This document shows positions 9,360 through 21,500 of a stretch of DNA of 64,000 nucleotides, piece after piece. Origin of the DNA: Cunninghamia lanceolata (taxonomy: Eukaryota; Streptophyta; Pinopsida; Cupressales; Cupressaceae). The stretch lies in assembly GCA_027924645.1 (NCBI GenBank), contig BSBN01000242.1, positions 3,472,001 to 3,536,000 of the forward strand. Direction: 5' to 3'. How positions within the stretch are numbered: position 1 is the first letter of the stretch; each line of letters opens with the position of its first letter. Under the pieces are notes generated by a model that saw only the letters and a program-made list of their open reading frames with translations, was not told the DNA's origin and made no database searches. Made by a program: the position numbers and the translations under genes.

Positions 9360-12300
9360 GGCAAAATTTCAGCTTTTGAATTGAGTGAGTTTGGTGGTTC
9401 TCTTCCTAAGTCTAAATCTGCATTCAAGGCAATTGTTCATGGGAAACAAAAATATGATCCGGGTGAAAGCTCTTTAGGAAGATCAAACATATTTTCTAAG
9501 ACAAGGATCTTGAAGATGTTGAAATTGAGTCTGTAGAACTTGAAGCTCTTATTGCCAAGAGAATCCGGTAAGTATGAAGGAAAGTTGCCATTAAAATGTT
9601 TTGCTTGTAATAAGATTGATCATTTTGCCTCAAGATGTCCGGAGAGGTTTTCAAAACCAAACTCTAATAGATACAAAAGTTAGAAGAATTGCTACTATGT
9701 CCAAGAAGTTGGAGAAGGAGTCACAGATGAAGAATCTGATCATGGAGAAGGTGATTGGGTGTTCATTGCTATCAAAGAAGAAGATCCAATGTCTACTGAA
9801 TCTGCTAGCTGTACAAATGTTGAAAGTGCCTTGGTTGCTTAGGTTGTTGAAAAGGATGAATGGATGATTGATAGTGGATGTTCTCATTATATGACTGGTG
9901 ACAAGAGTAAGTTTGTGAGTTTTGAAAAATATGAAGGTGGGCTTGTGAAATTTGGAGACAACTCAGCTGGTAGAATCCATGGTAAAGGATCCATCTCTTT
10001 TGATGGCAAGAATAGACTAATGATGTTTTGTATGTGGAAGGACTGAAACATAATCTTTTTAGTGTTGGACAGTTGGTTGACAAGGGTTATGATCATCGAT
10101 TCAAAGATGGAAAATGCAGAATCTTGGAGAGCTCCAGAACTGAAATTGCATCTGGTACTCAAACTAGAGGTAACATCTTTCATTTAAGTAGTTTTGGTAA
10201 AAGTTGTTTGATTGCTCAGATAGATCAAATTTGGTTATGGCATAGGAGGATGTATCATGTGAATTTTGATAACATTGTTAAAATAAGTTCCACTTAGGCT
10301 GTAAGAGATCTTCCAAAACTTGTGAAACTTGATAGCATGTGTAGAGAATGTCAATTGGGTAAACAGAACAAAATTTCATTCAAAAGTAAGGAACAAGCTT
10401 CAAGTGGACGTTTGGAACTAGTACATACTGATCTCTATGGTCCTGCCAGAATTAGGAGTGTGTAAGGAGACAAATATTTCATGTTGCTGATTAATGATTA
10501 TTCCTAGATGATGTGGGTAACTTTCTTAAAAGAAAAATCAGAAGTTCTAGACAAGTGTAAGGTGTTCAAGGTAATGATTGAAAATGAGATTGGTGAGAAA
10601 TTAAAGTGTCTGAGATCCGATAGAGGTGGAGAATTTACTTCCGGTGAGTTTGATTCTTTCTGTGAAAAGCATGGAATAAAAAGACAATTATTTGCTCCTA
10701 GGACTCCTCAGCAAAATGGAGTTGTGGAAAGAAAGAACCAGACCATTCAAGAAGCTACTAGGACCATGATGATGGAAACAAATGTTCCTCAAGTTTATTG
10801 GAGAGAAGTTGTGAGTACTGCTATCTACACTCTTAACTAGGTGCAGATCAAAGGCAATTCTGGGAAGACCCCTTATGAATTATGGTTTGGTCATCCTCCT
10901 ACTATGAGATATTTTAGAGTTTTTGGTAGTAAATGCTATATCAAAAGAGATGATGATTTAGGCAAGTTTGATGCAAGAAGTGATGAAGGAATATTTTTGG
11001 GATACTCTACTCAAAGTAAGGCTTACCAGTGCTTTAACAAGAGGTCAAAAAATTTGTTGAAAGTGCTAATGTTAGAGTTGATGAGAGTAAAGAAGGACAA
11101 TCTAGGTATTACAGATATGATTTAGATGATCAAGATGAAAGTTAAAGTCAAGGAAGGCAAGTCCAAACCAGTGACTCTACAGACTCAAGAGGATAGTGGA
11201 GATGTTGAGGAACAAGCTGAAGAAACAGAAGTTCAAACAATTTCCAAAACTCCCAGGTATGTAAGGATGAATCATCTTGAATATTAGATCATAGGAGATA
11301 AAAGTAAAGGTGTTTGAACTGGGAGAAAAATTTATGAAGATCAAGAGGAGATTTGTTTGATTTCAAATATTGAACCTAAATCAATAAGTGAAGCCTGCAA
11401 TGATGAAAACTGGGTTAAAGCAATGGAAGATGAATTGATGCAAATTGAAAAGAATCACACTTGGGATCTTGTTCCTAGACCTGAGGATAAAAATGTGATT
11501 GGAACCAAATGGGTCTTCCGAATTAAACTAAATGAAGATGGTGAAGTTGTAAGAAACAAAGCAAGGTTGGTATGTAAAGGCTATTCTCAAGTGGAAGGAA
11601 TTGATTTTGAAGAAACTTTTGCTCCGGTGGCAAGAATAGAAGTAGTCAGAATATTTCTTGCTTTTGTTGCTTTCAGAGATTTTAAAGTTTATCAGATGGA
11701 TGTCAAATTAGCATTCCTAAATGGAGAGTTGGACGAAGAAGTCTACATTGAGAAACCAGAAGGATTTCAATTGTATGATTAGAGAGATATGGTCTGCAGA
11801 CTGAGAAAAGCATTGTATGGACTCAAGCAAGCCCCAAGAGCCTGGTATGCAAGATTGGATAAGAATTTGCTTAAGCTAGGATTTAGAAAGGGTATTGTTG
11901 ATAGTAATCTGTACTTTAAGATTAATCATGAGGACATTCTAATTGTTGAGGTCTTTGTTGATGATATAATTTTTGGTGGAAATGAATGTATGTGCAAAGC
12001 ATTTACTGATCAGATGAAAATTAAATTTGAGATGTCAATGTTTGGTGAGATGAATTTCTTCCTAGGTCTACAAATTGTTCAATCAGATAAAGGTATCTTC
12101 ATATCTCAGTCCAAGTATGTGAAAGAATTGTTGAAAAAGTTTGGAATGGAAGATTCAAAGCCAGTAGGTACACCTATGGTAACTAGATGCAAGTTAAGTA
12201 AAGATGATGACTCCCTCAAGGCAAATAAAAAGGTATAGATCAATCATTGGAGGATTGCTCTATCTGACTCAGACCAAACCTGACATCATGAATGCAGTTG

Positions 12301-12905
12301 AACTTGTTGCTAGATTTCAAGATGATCCAAAAGAATCCCATGTTGTGGCAGTAAAAAGAATTTGCAAATATCTCAAGGGGACAATTGATTATAGACTATG
12401 GTATCCAAAGGATAATGACTTCACTCTTCATGCATATACATATGTTGATTGGACAGGAGATGTAGATGACAGGAAAAGTACTAGTAGTGGTGCATACTTC
12501 TTAGGAAGAAGATTGGTCTCTTGGATGAGAAAAAGGTAAGAGGCAATATCGTTGTCTACTATAGAGGCAGAGTATATAGCAGCAGCAAATAATTATACTC
12601 AAGTTCTATGGATGGAACAAATGTTGAAAGACATCAAAATTGTGTTTGGGGAGTCAGTAACAATCATCTATGATAATTCAAGTGCAATAAGCATTTCAAA
12701 GAATCCAGTGTTGCATTCAAAGACAAAGCATATATCTATCAAGTTTCATTTTTTGAGAGAGAAGGTAAATGAGAATGAAGTCAAGTTGGAGTTTGTGTCT
12801 TCCAAAGATCAGATTGCGGATATCTTCACTAAGCCTCTTCGCAAGGATACTTTTGAGTATCTCAGAGAGAAGTTAGGGGTTATTACCCCTCCTGATCAGA
12901 ACTAA
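9360..12905 (+). pseudogene. Copia D gag-pol remnant
   Basis: Aligned by eye to the copia E polyprotein. It starts in the last third of gag (GKISAFELSEFG). A zinc knuckle follows at 9597-9638 (CFACNKIDHFASRC, with D in place of the usual G). The protease DSG is at 9870-9878. The integrase HHCC region and core (DRGGEF, then NGVVERKN) lie at about 10200-10850. The RT, with FVDDIIFGG near 11955, spans about 11350-12240. The RNase H tail ([18 protein letters not shown]) runs to about 12880. Many in-frame stops interrupt it, for example near 9841, 10507, 10838, 11780, 12236 and 12537, and small frame changes are present. Several stops are TAG where E has CAG or CGA. It is non-functional. Confidence 0.9.
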
Positions 12906-13078
12906 GATGCACTAAGGTGCATTAGTATAATGGAATTCACATTCATATCTTGTGATCTGGATTGGTGTTAAGGAAATACAACTCAGGGGTAGTAGTCAGT
13001 ATGCAAATCTTGGGATCAATCTGAAACAAAAAAAAAAGGAGAAAAGATTGCAAATATGTGCCCTTTGCCATTGATGTC

Positions 13079-13242
13079 AAAGGGGGAGAGAAGTTCATGT
13101 GAAAAACTAGTTGCTAGTGAAAGGGGGAGAAATGAAGAAAGTAATTGCAAAAGTGAAAAGAGAAAGGGGGAGAAGTTCTTGTCTTGATGGTTGAAGTCAG
13201 TTTTTCACATCATATGTTGCCATCAATGACAAAGGGGGAGAT
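13079..13242 (+). promoter_or_regulatory. Polypurine tract cluster of element D
   Basis: Four AAGGGGGAG-type tracts at about 13079-13088, 13121-13130, 13163-13172 and 13231-13242. The last, AAAGGGGGAGAT, touches the 3' LTR and is the probable working PPT. The same repeated arrangement occurs in copia E and element N. Confidence 0.75.
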
Positions 13243-14548
13243 TGTTGCAAATATGTGCCTAAGCAGTGTTGTCATTGATGTCAGCATATCCTTGTTGCCA
13301 TTGGTGTCAACTGCATCCTATTTTACTGCCTATATAGAAGACCGGATTGTTGAGGATATTGAGAAAATTAATGGAAATCAATGTATGCAGACCATATCGC
13401 TATGTAGAGGTTTGTCTGAAGAAGCTCCAGTTAAAATTTGAAAGGTTCGCATTAAGATCTGAAGAAGTTATGGCCATCTGAGTAGAACCAGTTCCTACAA
13501 TATTTAGGAGGGACAAAGTGATAGGAAAGAGGTCTGAATTGCTTTGGTAATGTAAAATGATGATCTGCAAATCTATATGCATGTTTGGGAAGTCAGTGTT
13601 GTTTGGAGGTTCGCAAGCAATCTTTCTAGTTTGACAGTAATGGCAGATAGTGTTCTTGAGGTTCCAGATAAAAATGTAAGTGATTCTGATGATTTAGAGG
13701 AGTGCAGATGTTTCTATTGAATTCAATGTGCTTGTGGAGATCTCTAGATCATGTAGCTACTATGTTGGAGGTCCGCATTGAAGTCTGAGCTTGTTATTGA
13801 AGATTTTTCTTTTCGGTGTTGATGTTCTTCCCAGTCTTGGCTAACCGGATGATCTTAACGTGTTACAGATGATCTAAGAGTATTCTATGGAGCATGGCAT
13901 GTTTATAGAGGAAGATTTGAGTTTCAGCTATGTTTGGCTAATAGTGTGATGATCCACATCAAGTCAAGCCAACCTTGATGTTTGTTCCAAGGTTGATGAA
14001 GCATATAAAGGTGTGTAGTTGAAGTGTGGAAAATCATCCTTGAGCGAAATGAATAAAAGATGAAAAAGGATTAGAAGCAAAGCAGAGAAGTAAAGGAGCG
14101 AGAGTAGTATAGAGTGAAGAGTTAGTGAAGAAGAATTTGGAGACAGAAGCAAAAGTTTTGTGAGCATTCAATGAACTGAACTAGACATGAAAAGATGCTA
14201 ATTATCAGTTAGTTCTTTCTGTGTTGAACATAAATTTCTTATAGGCAGTAAGCCTCTCTTTTGAGCAGTGAGCCCAAAGGTAAGTGCCTTCCTATTTTAA
14301 AGTACTTTTAACAGGGTACGAATCTTGTGGGCTAACACCCACCGTGGTTTTTCCTTTAACCAGATTTCTACGTCAAAAATCTTGGTGTCAAATGTGTTGA
14401 TTATGTTTCTGTTTATGTGATGTTGTTATATTCCTTAATTATTAATCAATTTGCCAATTGTGAAAGAAGATTAAAAGAAAGAAAAGGTTAATTTTTGGGA
14501 CAACTAATTCACCCCCTCCCCTCTCAGTTGTTCGGACTAATTCCAACA
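13243..14548 (+). repeat. 3' LTR of element D
   Basis: About 1306 bp, TGTTG...CAACA. It contains TATAAAG at 14004-14010, two units of the CAGTG palindrome array (14243-14255 with core CAGTA, 14263-14275 with one arm mismatch), the CGTCAAAAATCTTGG block and a C-run terminal hairpin at 14500-14531. It is homologous to the E LTR but lacks the internal duplication seen in E. Confidence 0.9.
14004..14010 (+). promoter_or_regulatory. TATA box of the D 3' LTR
   Basis: TATAAAG preceded by GTTGATGAAGCA, matching in position and context the GTTGATGTCTTG TATAAATA of copia E. It is therefore the likely core promoter of this LTR type. Confidence 0.55.
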
Positions 14549-14553
14549 AGATT

Positions 14554-15764
14554 TAGTGTCCCTTAGAATGAAGAGGAAACTTGGAGTTTGCTACTTAATT
14601 GATTAATTAAAGTCTAATTATGCTTAAAACCCTAATTTTATAAAATTGTAAACAAACAGATGAATCTTGATAAATGTTCACACATAGAAATATCGAATGA
14701 AAATTAGATACATACCAGATTTCAAGATTCTGTATCTGGAAAAGTTGGGGACTAATGAGCAAGCACCTGAGTCCAATGTACTAGTTTATGTCAGGATCTT
14801 TGAAGATTGTCTGCAACTTGTTTCTATTGTTCTAGATATTTCTATGTTTTAGGATCCGGAGGACTAATGAGTGGGCATCTAAGTCCAGGTCTTGTTTTCC
14901 ACTTTGCTTTGAAATTCTGACACTTTTTTTTGCTTCCCTGTAACTCCACTTCTTCTGCTTTTGCAACCTGTAACCTACAATCACAGAAAAGAGGGTTGGG
15001 CATTGTGGTGTTTAGAGGCTTGCCTCAGTTAAGCCCTGGAGAGACATTCAAGTCTTCCGAACACTGTTGTCAAATAAAGAGTGCGTATCCCTATGGGATA
15101 GAGGCAAAAACCAAATGATAAATGATTGAAATCACAAATAAATGTCACCTCAGAGGTGTAGCTAACATATAGATGAAAATTGTTCACATCATGAGAAGAT
15201 GAAGCCAAATCTGCATAACAAACACAATAACAAGAAAAGTTTTCTCTACAACAATGAATATCTTGAATGCTCTATAATCATAAGTTTTCCAAAAATTCAT
15301 AATCATCTTCTAGTTTACAAATGAATCCCTAAACATGCTTATATATATGCAGCTAAACACATTCCTGCTAAGAATTTCGTAATTCAAACTTAAGGTGTTG
15401 GCATAGGACATAATTAATGGTCACATAATTGACACTTGAATTTAGGTCCTACCTAAAATAGGGTAGGACTAGGGCGCGAGCACCCAAGTCCTCCCTCTCT
15501 ATTTTAGTCAGGACTTGTCTCAATAACACCCCCTAGGTCCTATTTGCCATAAAACCTAGGGGTTTTCTCATCGGGAGTCAACATGAATATGCAAGATGAT
15601 AAAAATTCTTTCTAAAGGACCTAGGAGTTAAACATAAGAGGGAAAAAGTCCTAGGGAGACATTTTTTGATATAACACTTAGTAATCCAGAAAATAACTGC
15701 ATATGCCCATGTATAACATGAGAGAGATTATTACAAAGCCTAATTGTAAGTTGGGGACGTAACA
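14554..15764 (-). repeat. Inner part of the 3' LTR of gypsy C (left boundary unknown)
   Basis: The inner edge is supported: on the minus strand a purine tract (GGGAGGAGA) is followed by TGTTACGTCCCC, a normal LTR start, ending at plus position 15764. The outer edge is not found, because the first bases of the right LTR (25987) do not recur on the left side of the window. A motif near GGACTAATGAG...AAGTCC recurs three times (14746-14774, 14857-14887, 15462-15491). No gene is seen. Confidence 0.55.
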
Positions 15765-15859
15765 TATCTCCTCCCATAAGAATCATCGTCCCTGATGATT
15801 AATTGTCTTAAAATTTAATCAACATAATAAGAAAATGTTTCAAGAACATAGTCAATAAA

Positions 15860-18532
15860 TGTTTCAGAAAAGATGAGGAAATCTAGCATGAAAATTATCA
15901 GAATTTTCCTAGGTGGAGTTTTGCTCTGCATATTGGTCCCACTAGACCTTGCACTATGTTAATTCCTTGTTATGTAAGCATAGCTTACACGTTTTAAGCA
16001 ACTTGATAGGCTCAATCACCACCACTCTTGGGTCTTTCACCTATAGAGTATTCCAATCAAGCATAGGAATTTGATTATTAGCGGAATTAAACTTTTTCAA
16101 ACATGAAACATGAAAAACATTATGCACCATGGCAAGTCCTAGCAGTAGAGCAATTCTGTATGCTATTGGGTTGACTTCCTCAAGAACTTTGAAAGGACCC
16201 ACGTATCTATGTGCCAGTTTAGACATATTTCCAAATTTAATGGAACTTTATGAGGTTTTACCCTTAGGAGAACTTTCTCTCCTAATGTGAAATGACGTTT
16301 AATACACTTTGCATCTGCATAACTCTTTTACTTATTATTGGCTTCCGCTATCCTTCTTTTAATTAGATGGACTTGTTCTTCCATCTCTGATAGCATTTAT
16401 GGACTAAGGTTAACCCTATCTTTTAGCTTATCCCACATTATAGGGGTTCAAAACTTCAGCTCATATAATGCTTTAAATGGAGCCATCTTAATAGATGAAT
16501 GATAGGAATTATTGTAGATGAATTCCACTAGAGGAAGATAATCCTCCCATTTGTACTGTTGATCCATGCAGTACATTCTCAAGAAGTCCTTCAACACTTT
16601 GTTCACCCTCTTAGTTTGTCCATCCGTCTCAGGATGATAAGTAGAGCTTATGTTCAACCGAGTACCAAGTGAAGAGAACAAGGTTTGCCAAAATCTTGAT
16701 GTTAGATCCATGCATCCTTATCTGAGACAATCTTCTTAGGAATGCCATGCAATCTAAAAAATCTCTTGAACAAATTTTTTAGCAATGATGGGTGCCCCAT
16801 TCATCAAGTTTCTAGGTATAAAATGAGTAGCTTTGGTGAGTCTATCCACCACAACCAAGATAGCATTGTGCCTATTCATTGACATAAGAAGTTCATGCAT
16901 AAATTCCATGCTTATAATTTACCATTTCCACTCAGGAATATCATGAGGGTACAAGAGCCCTGTCAGTTCATGGTGTTCCACCTTCACCCTCTGGCATTCA
17001 ATACATGTATCTATAAAATTTGTAGCATCCCTCTTCATTTCTTTCTAGAAATATAATGGTTTCACATCAGCAAGTAACTTTGTTTACACTCCTGGATGCC
17101 GAGAATATGGTGCAAAATGAACCTCCTTCCATACTATACTCCTTAACTCTACTGAGTTAGGTACATACATCCTTCCCTTAAACCTTAATAACCCATCTAG
17201 TTCAAGGTTGAATCCTTCATATCTTCGATTCTGGGGGTTTTCTTCAAGGGTTTGTTTTACCTACTCGTAAAATCATCTCCGTTAGATTTTTGTAACACCT
17301 TATTCCTAAAATCAAAATGTAAAGAGATCATGGAGGAGATGTGCCTTCTCCTACTCAAAGCATCTACCACCCAATTTTCTTTTCCTTGTATATATTTAAT
17401 CTCAAAATCATAATCCAAGATGAATTCCAACCACCTTCTTTGACGAGCATTAAGATGGGGTTGAGTGAACAAATATTTGAGTCCCTGGTGATCTATTTTC
17501 AACTCAAAGGTTTCCCAAGCAGGTAGTGTCTCCACATTTGAAGTGCGTGAATAACTACTGCAAGTTCCAAATCATGTGGGGCATAATTTTGTTCATAGTT
17601 TTTCAACTTACGCAATTCATATGTAATGACCTATCCATCCTAGACTAGTACACCACCTAAGCCTTCCCTTGAGGCATCAGTAATGGCTACAAATTGACAC
17701 TCTGGGTCAGGTACTTTCAATATTGGTGCTGAAGTCAATTTTTCCTTCAATAGGTCAAAGGCCTCCAGGCACTTTGCTAACCACTCAAACTTCTTGCCCT
17801 TTCTCTAGAAGGAAGTTATAGGATATGAAATTTTAGAGAAGTTCTTCATGAACTTCCTGTAATATCCAGCAAGGCCCATGAAACTTTAGACCTCATGAAC
17901 ACTCTTTGGTTCTGGTCATTCCAAAATAGCTTTAATTTTAGTTGGGTCCACAACTATTCCCTTAGCTGAAATTATGTGGCCCAAATATTGTACTTCCTTC
18001 TGAAAGAAAGTACACTTCGAGAGCTTGTCATATAGTTTATGCTCTCTCAACATCTGGAGAACAATTCTCAAATATTGTAAATGCTCTTCCTCATTTTTAG
18101 AATAAATCAAAATGTCATCAAGAAACACTAAAACAAACTTGTCCAGACAATCCCTGAACACACTATTCATGAGATTCATAAATGCCACCAGTGTATTTGT
18201 TAATCCAAAAGGTAGGACAGTGAATTCATAATGTCCACACTTGGTTCTAAAGGCTATCTTATGGATGTACTCATCCTTCAACCTCAATTGGTGATATCCA
18301 GACCAAAGATCAATCTTGGAAAATACTATTACACCCCTCATCTGATCAAATAGATCATCAATGTGAGGTAAAGGGTATTTGTTCTTAATGGTGGATTTGT
18401 TCAACATGCGGTAATCTATGCACAATTGCAAAGTGCCATCTTTCTTTTTCACAAAAATGACTTGCACTCTCCATGGTGACACATTGGGTCTAATTAACCC
18501 TTTATTTAACAACTCTTGTAGTTGAGCTTTTA
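15860..18532 (-). pseudogene. Gypsy C pol, 3' part: RT, RNase H, integrase, chromodomain
   Basis: The RT runs 18532-17916 with [20 protein letters not shown] and the catalytic FLDDILIYS. RNase H and its linker are near 17600-17257 (DHQGLKYLFTQP, then GKENWVVDALSRR). The integrase core end is at 16711-16448 (STYHPETDGQTKRVNKVL, VEFIYNNSYHSS). A C-terminal domain at 16226-16041 contains VGPFKVLEEVNPIAYRIAL. A decayed chromodomain-like tail near 15870-15960 has the pattern V-WDQY...NSTWE and ends FPHLF. Stops and frameshifts separate the blocks. The chromodomain suggests a chromovirus, whose members direct insertion to marked chromatin. Confidence 0.85.
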
Positions 18533-21500
18533 TGTAATGCCCCCTCATTTTTGGCTTGTGATAGTTGTTAGTTTTACATTACTCTTTGTTTGATCTGAGA
18601 CAGTTGTTAGTTCTTCCTTTGCATTTAGACAGTTCTGAGACATTTGGATTATTAGGCCTTTGGTTTATACTTATTTTGATAGTGATAGATTATGTTTAAC
18701 TAATATAGTTCTGACTTGTGTTATGAGTTATGATGACAGCATTTTTATTCTAGTTATGATGAGATGGACATGATCAGTGATGGTTTTATATTATCATGTT
18801 TTATGTGACTTATTGATATCTGATTTTAAATGTAAATGGTTATAGTTTGGTTTCAGAGCAGGGATGGGGTAGTATTACTTGGTTCGACCACCCTACTACA
18901 TCGTGATTCTCTGACTCTATGTGTGTTTGATATTTATGCAGTTGATCGTATACAACCTATTGTTCTTATGCAGGTTGCAGGTACCGGGCCTCGACTCAAC
19001 CTGACTTAGCAGGTCTGAGCAAGCCCTACACCATGGATAATGTTGATGGAGATAACATGAGGTTCATCCCCTAGGTCAATTCAATCTTCTATTTGATGGT
19101 TGTCAGGTGGTTTGTAAGTTATTGTCGGGTCATTGTTAGGTCAGCCTCTATGTAGTCTTGTATGCATAACTGATCTTTAATATTATAATGTTTTATTGTC
19201 AAATATTATAGTACCTTGTGGTGTCATAAAATTGGAATATTCTTGGAGGAAGCTATGTAAATAAATTATATTGCAAATCAAGTAACTATTCTTATGTGGT
19301 AAATATTTTTTATGTGGGTCAAAGTTCCATTTTAACTCATTATTATTCATAATTAAGTATCGTATCTTTTAGGGATTAATAAAAGGCGGTTAGTGGTCAT
19401 TTATGATTCCAGAGAGGGGAATCTTTGTGAATAGTAAAAAATTAAAAATTATGGTGAAGAAGATTCATGGGAGAGGATTTGGTGTGAGTGGGTATTTATG
19501 ACTGAGGTTATTTTTTGTTCTGGGGGAGATTTTGAAAGGCATGTTTTTAGAGGATTGTTTCGAAAAAAAAGAGGGGAAGTTCTGAAAGAGGATTTGATTT
19601 TGGAGTGTGAATAGTACGGGTATGTCTTGTGAATTTCTGTACTTTTTTTGTCTTTGTTATACTCTAAGGAATTAGATTTCTTTGTTGTCTAGTTATTTTG
19701 ACATGAAATTGATCTGCAATTCACCCTTGTCACCTTTGTAAACTCCTTGCTTCTTGTTGGTTGCTCTTTCGGAAGGCTTGGCAAAACTTTTAAACCTGTA
19801 AATCATCTCTACAACTCTAAACCTCTTCCTCAAATGGATTAACTGTAATCTTCACTTGTAGATCAATTTGAACTTTTCCCAAATTGCGACATTTCTCTCC
19901 TCTGACTTAATCGATGAGCTTTTAATCATTTCTTGCATCATTCTTCAAATTTCATTATCACTATTTTATCATATCCTCCAACCAGCAATTTCAATTTCAA
20001 CTTCTTAGTGATTATCTTTTGTAGTAGCCCACATTAAATTTGTGGAGGCACATGCAATCTTTATGGCAAAGCTTATTTAGACTCAGTCTGCAATCAAGTA
20101 ACTCCTGGAAGGAACTAGGGTATGGGAAAATTTTATGCATCTTCAATTAAATCAAATCAAATTTTACTTATCTCCCTTTGGTCGATTTCCTTGGAGTCAA
20201 AATTCTCTTGGCCTCAATTTTCTTGTATCTCTACTCACTGTCACAATAGTTCCTTTCTTCAAGCACAAACCAGTGTTCCAAGGTTTCAATGAAGTCATTA
20301 TTCTTTATATTAGATATTACTTTGTCAAAATCCTCTAAGGTAGATACTATAGACTTATGATTGTCTTTCTTTTCTTCTCTGCGGGTTCATCATTTCTCTC
20401 TGAAACACCTTACAACCTTTTCATGATTGGCAAACTCTTGCATCACTTGTTTTCCTTATAGAGGCATCAACTCATAATATCCAATAGAGCTCGTAGGTAT
20501 TTCTAATCATCATACTCTATTTTCTCTAATATTTTAGAATCAGTGTTGCGTGTTTTAGACTTTTCACATTTGCACCAATTAAACTCGGGTATTGTTCCCA
20601 TGAGTTTTTTTTGTTCTCTTTAAACCCTTGTCTCTTTCATTCTTTCCTGACTGTGCTTTCAATGCCCCTGCAATGCTTTTCTTTCGACCTCTACTTCATT
20701 GACCCTTGGGATCTTCCGTGATCAAGTCATCCTCTCATCCTATGGACTGATGGAACTGAGGGCATAATCTTGTATCTGCAGACCCCAGACGTTAGATTTA
20801 ACCACGACCTTGTTTTTCCTTTCCTTCGAATCCATTGTTGTCTCTATCCCCAGACTTGAAATCATTTAGCTTCACGTGTTGTGATAGGGTCGGCTCGTGG
20901 AGGAAGGAATGTATCTGCTTTATGACAATTTCATACTATTTCGACCTGTGTCAGTTTTAGAAGGCAGCAAGTCAATTTAGAATCTTGTTTTGTTTTGTTT
21001 AAGTTATAGAATTTGTTAAAAGTGGTGGCATAGCCTTCCTTCTTTGAGCTCTTCTTTAGTGGTAGATACACGGCCCTGTCATCATAGTGATTTTCCCCTA
21101 CATTAAATCTTTAGCAAATTTATTGCAGTTAGTGGTTACCATTACTTATGATTTACTCTAACTTGATTCTCTTTCATTTATGTTTGGGATAGGTTAGATC
21201 CTAGTAGTTTATATCTTTAGCGGGTGCTTAGTCTCCTATTTATTTTGTGGAATAGGGTAGTATTAATGTTTAGAGTTAAAACTCAACCTTCGGTGAATGT
21301 GTAAGTTCTATTTTGGAAGAAGTCTTAAATGGGAATCCTTTTTTCGGTCAAGCCTAGCCTAGAGATTGTAACCTTATCTTTGCACGGTATTATGCCTAAT
21401 TGAGACTTAGTATTCCTTTTAGAATGATCTTTTGATTTTTTTAACAATAGGTATTTAAATATGTTTTGTATGATTCTATGTAATTGTATCTCAATAATTA

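Larger units (their letters stand above)
9275..14548 (+). mobile_element. Element D: decayed Ty1/copia retrotransposon
   Basis: TGTTGCAAATATG begins the truncated left LTR at 9275, and CCAACA ends the right LTR at 14548. Both are flanked by AGATT (9270-9274 and 14549-14553), so the outer ends are original. The order of domains (knuckle, protease, integrase, RT, RNase H) is that of copia. An internal deletion removed most of the 5' LTR, the PBS and the N-terminal half of gag, so the element cannot move on its own. It is a close relative of copia E across the whole pol. Confidence 0.92.
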
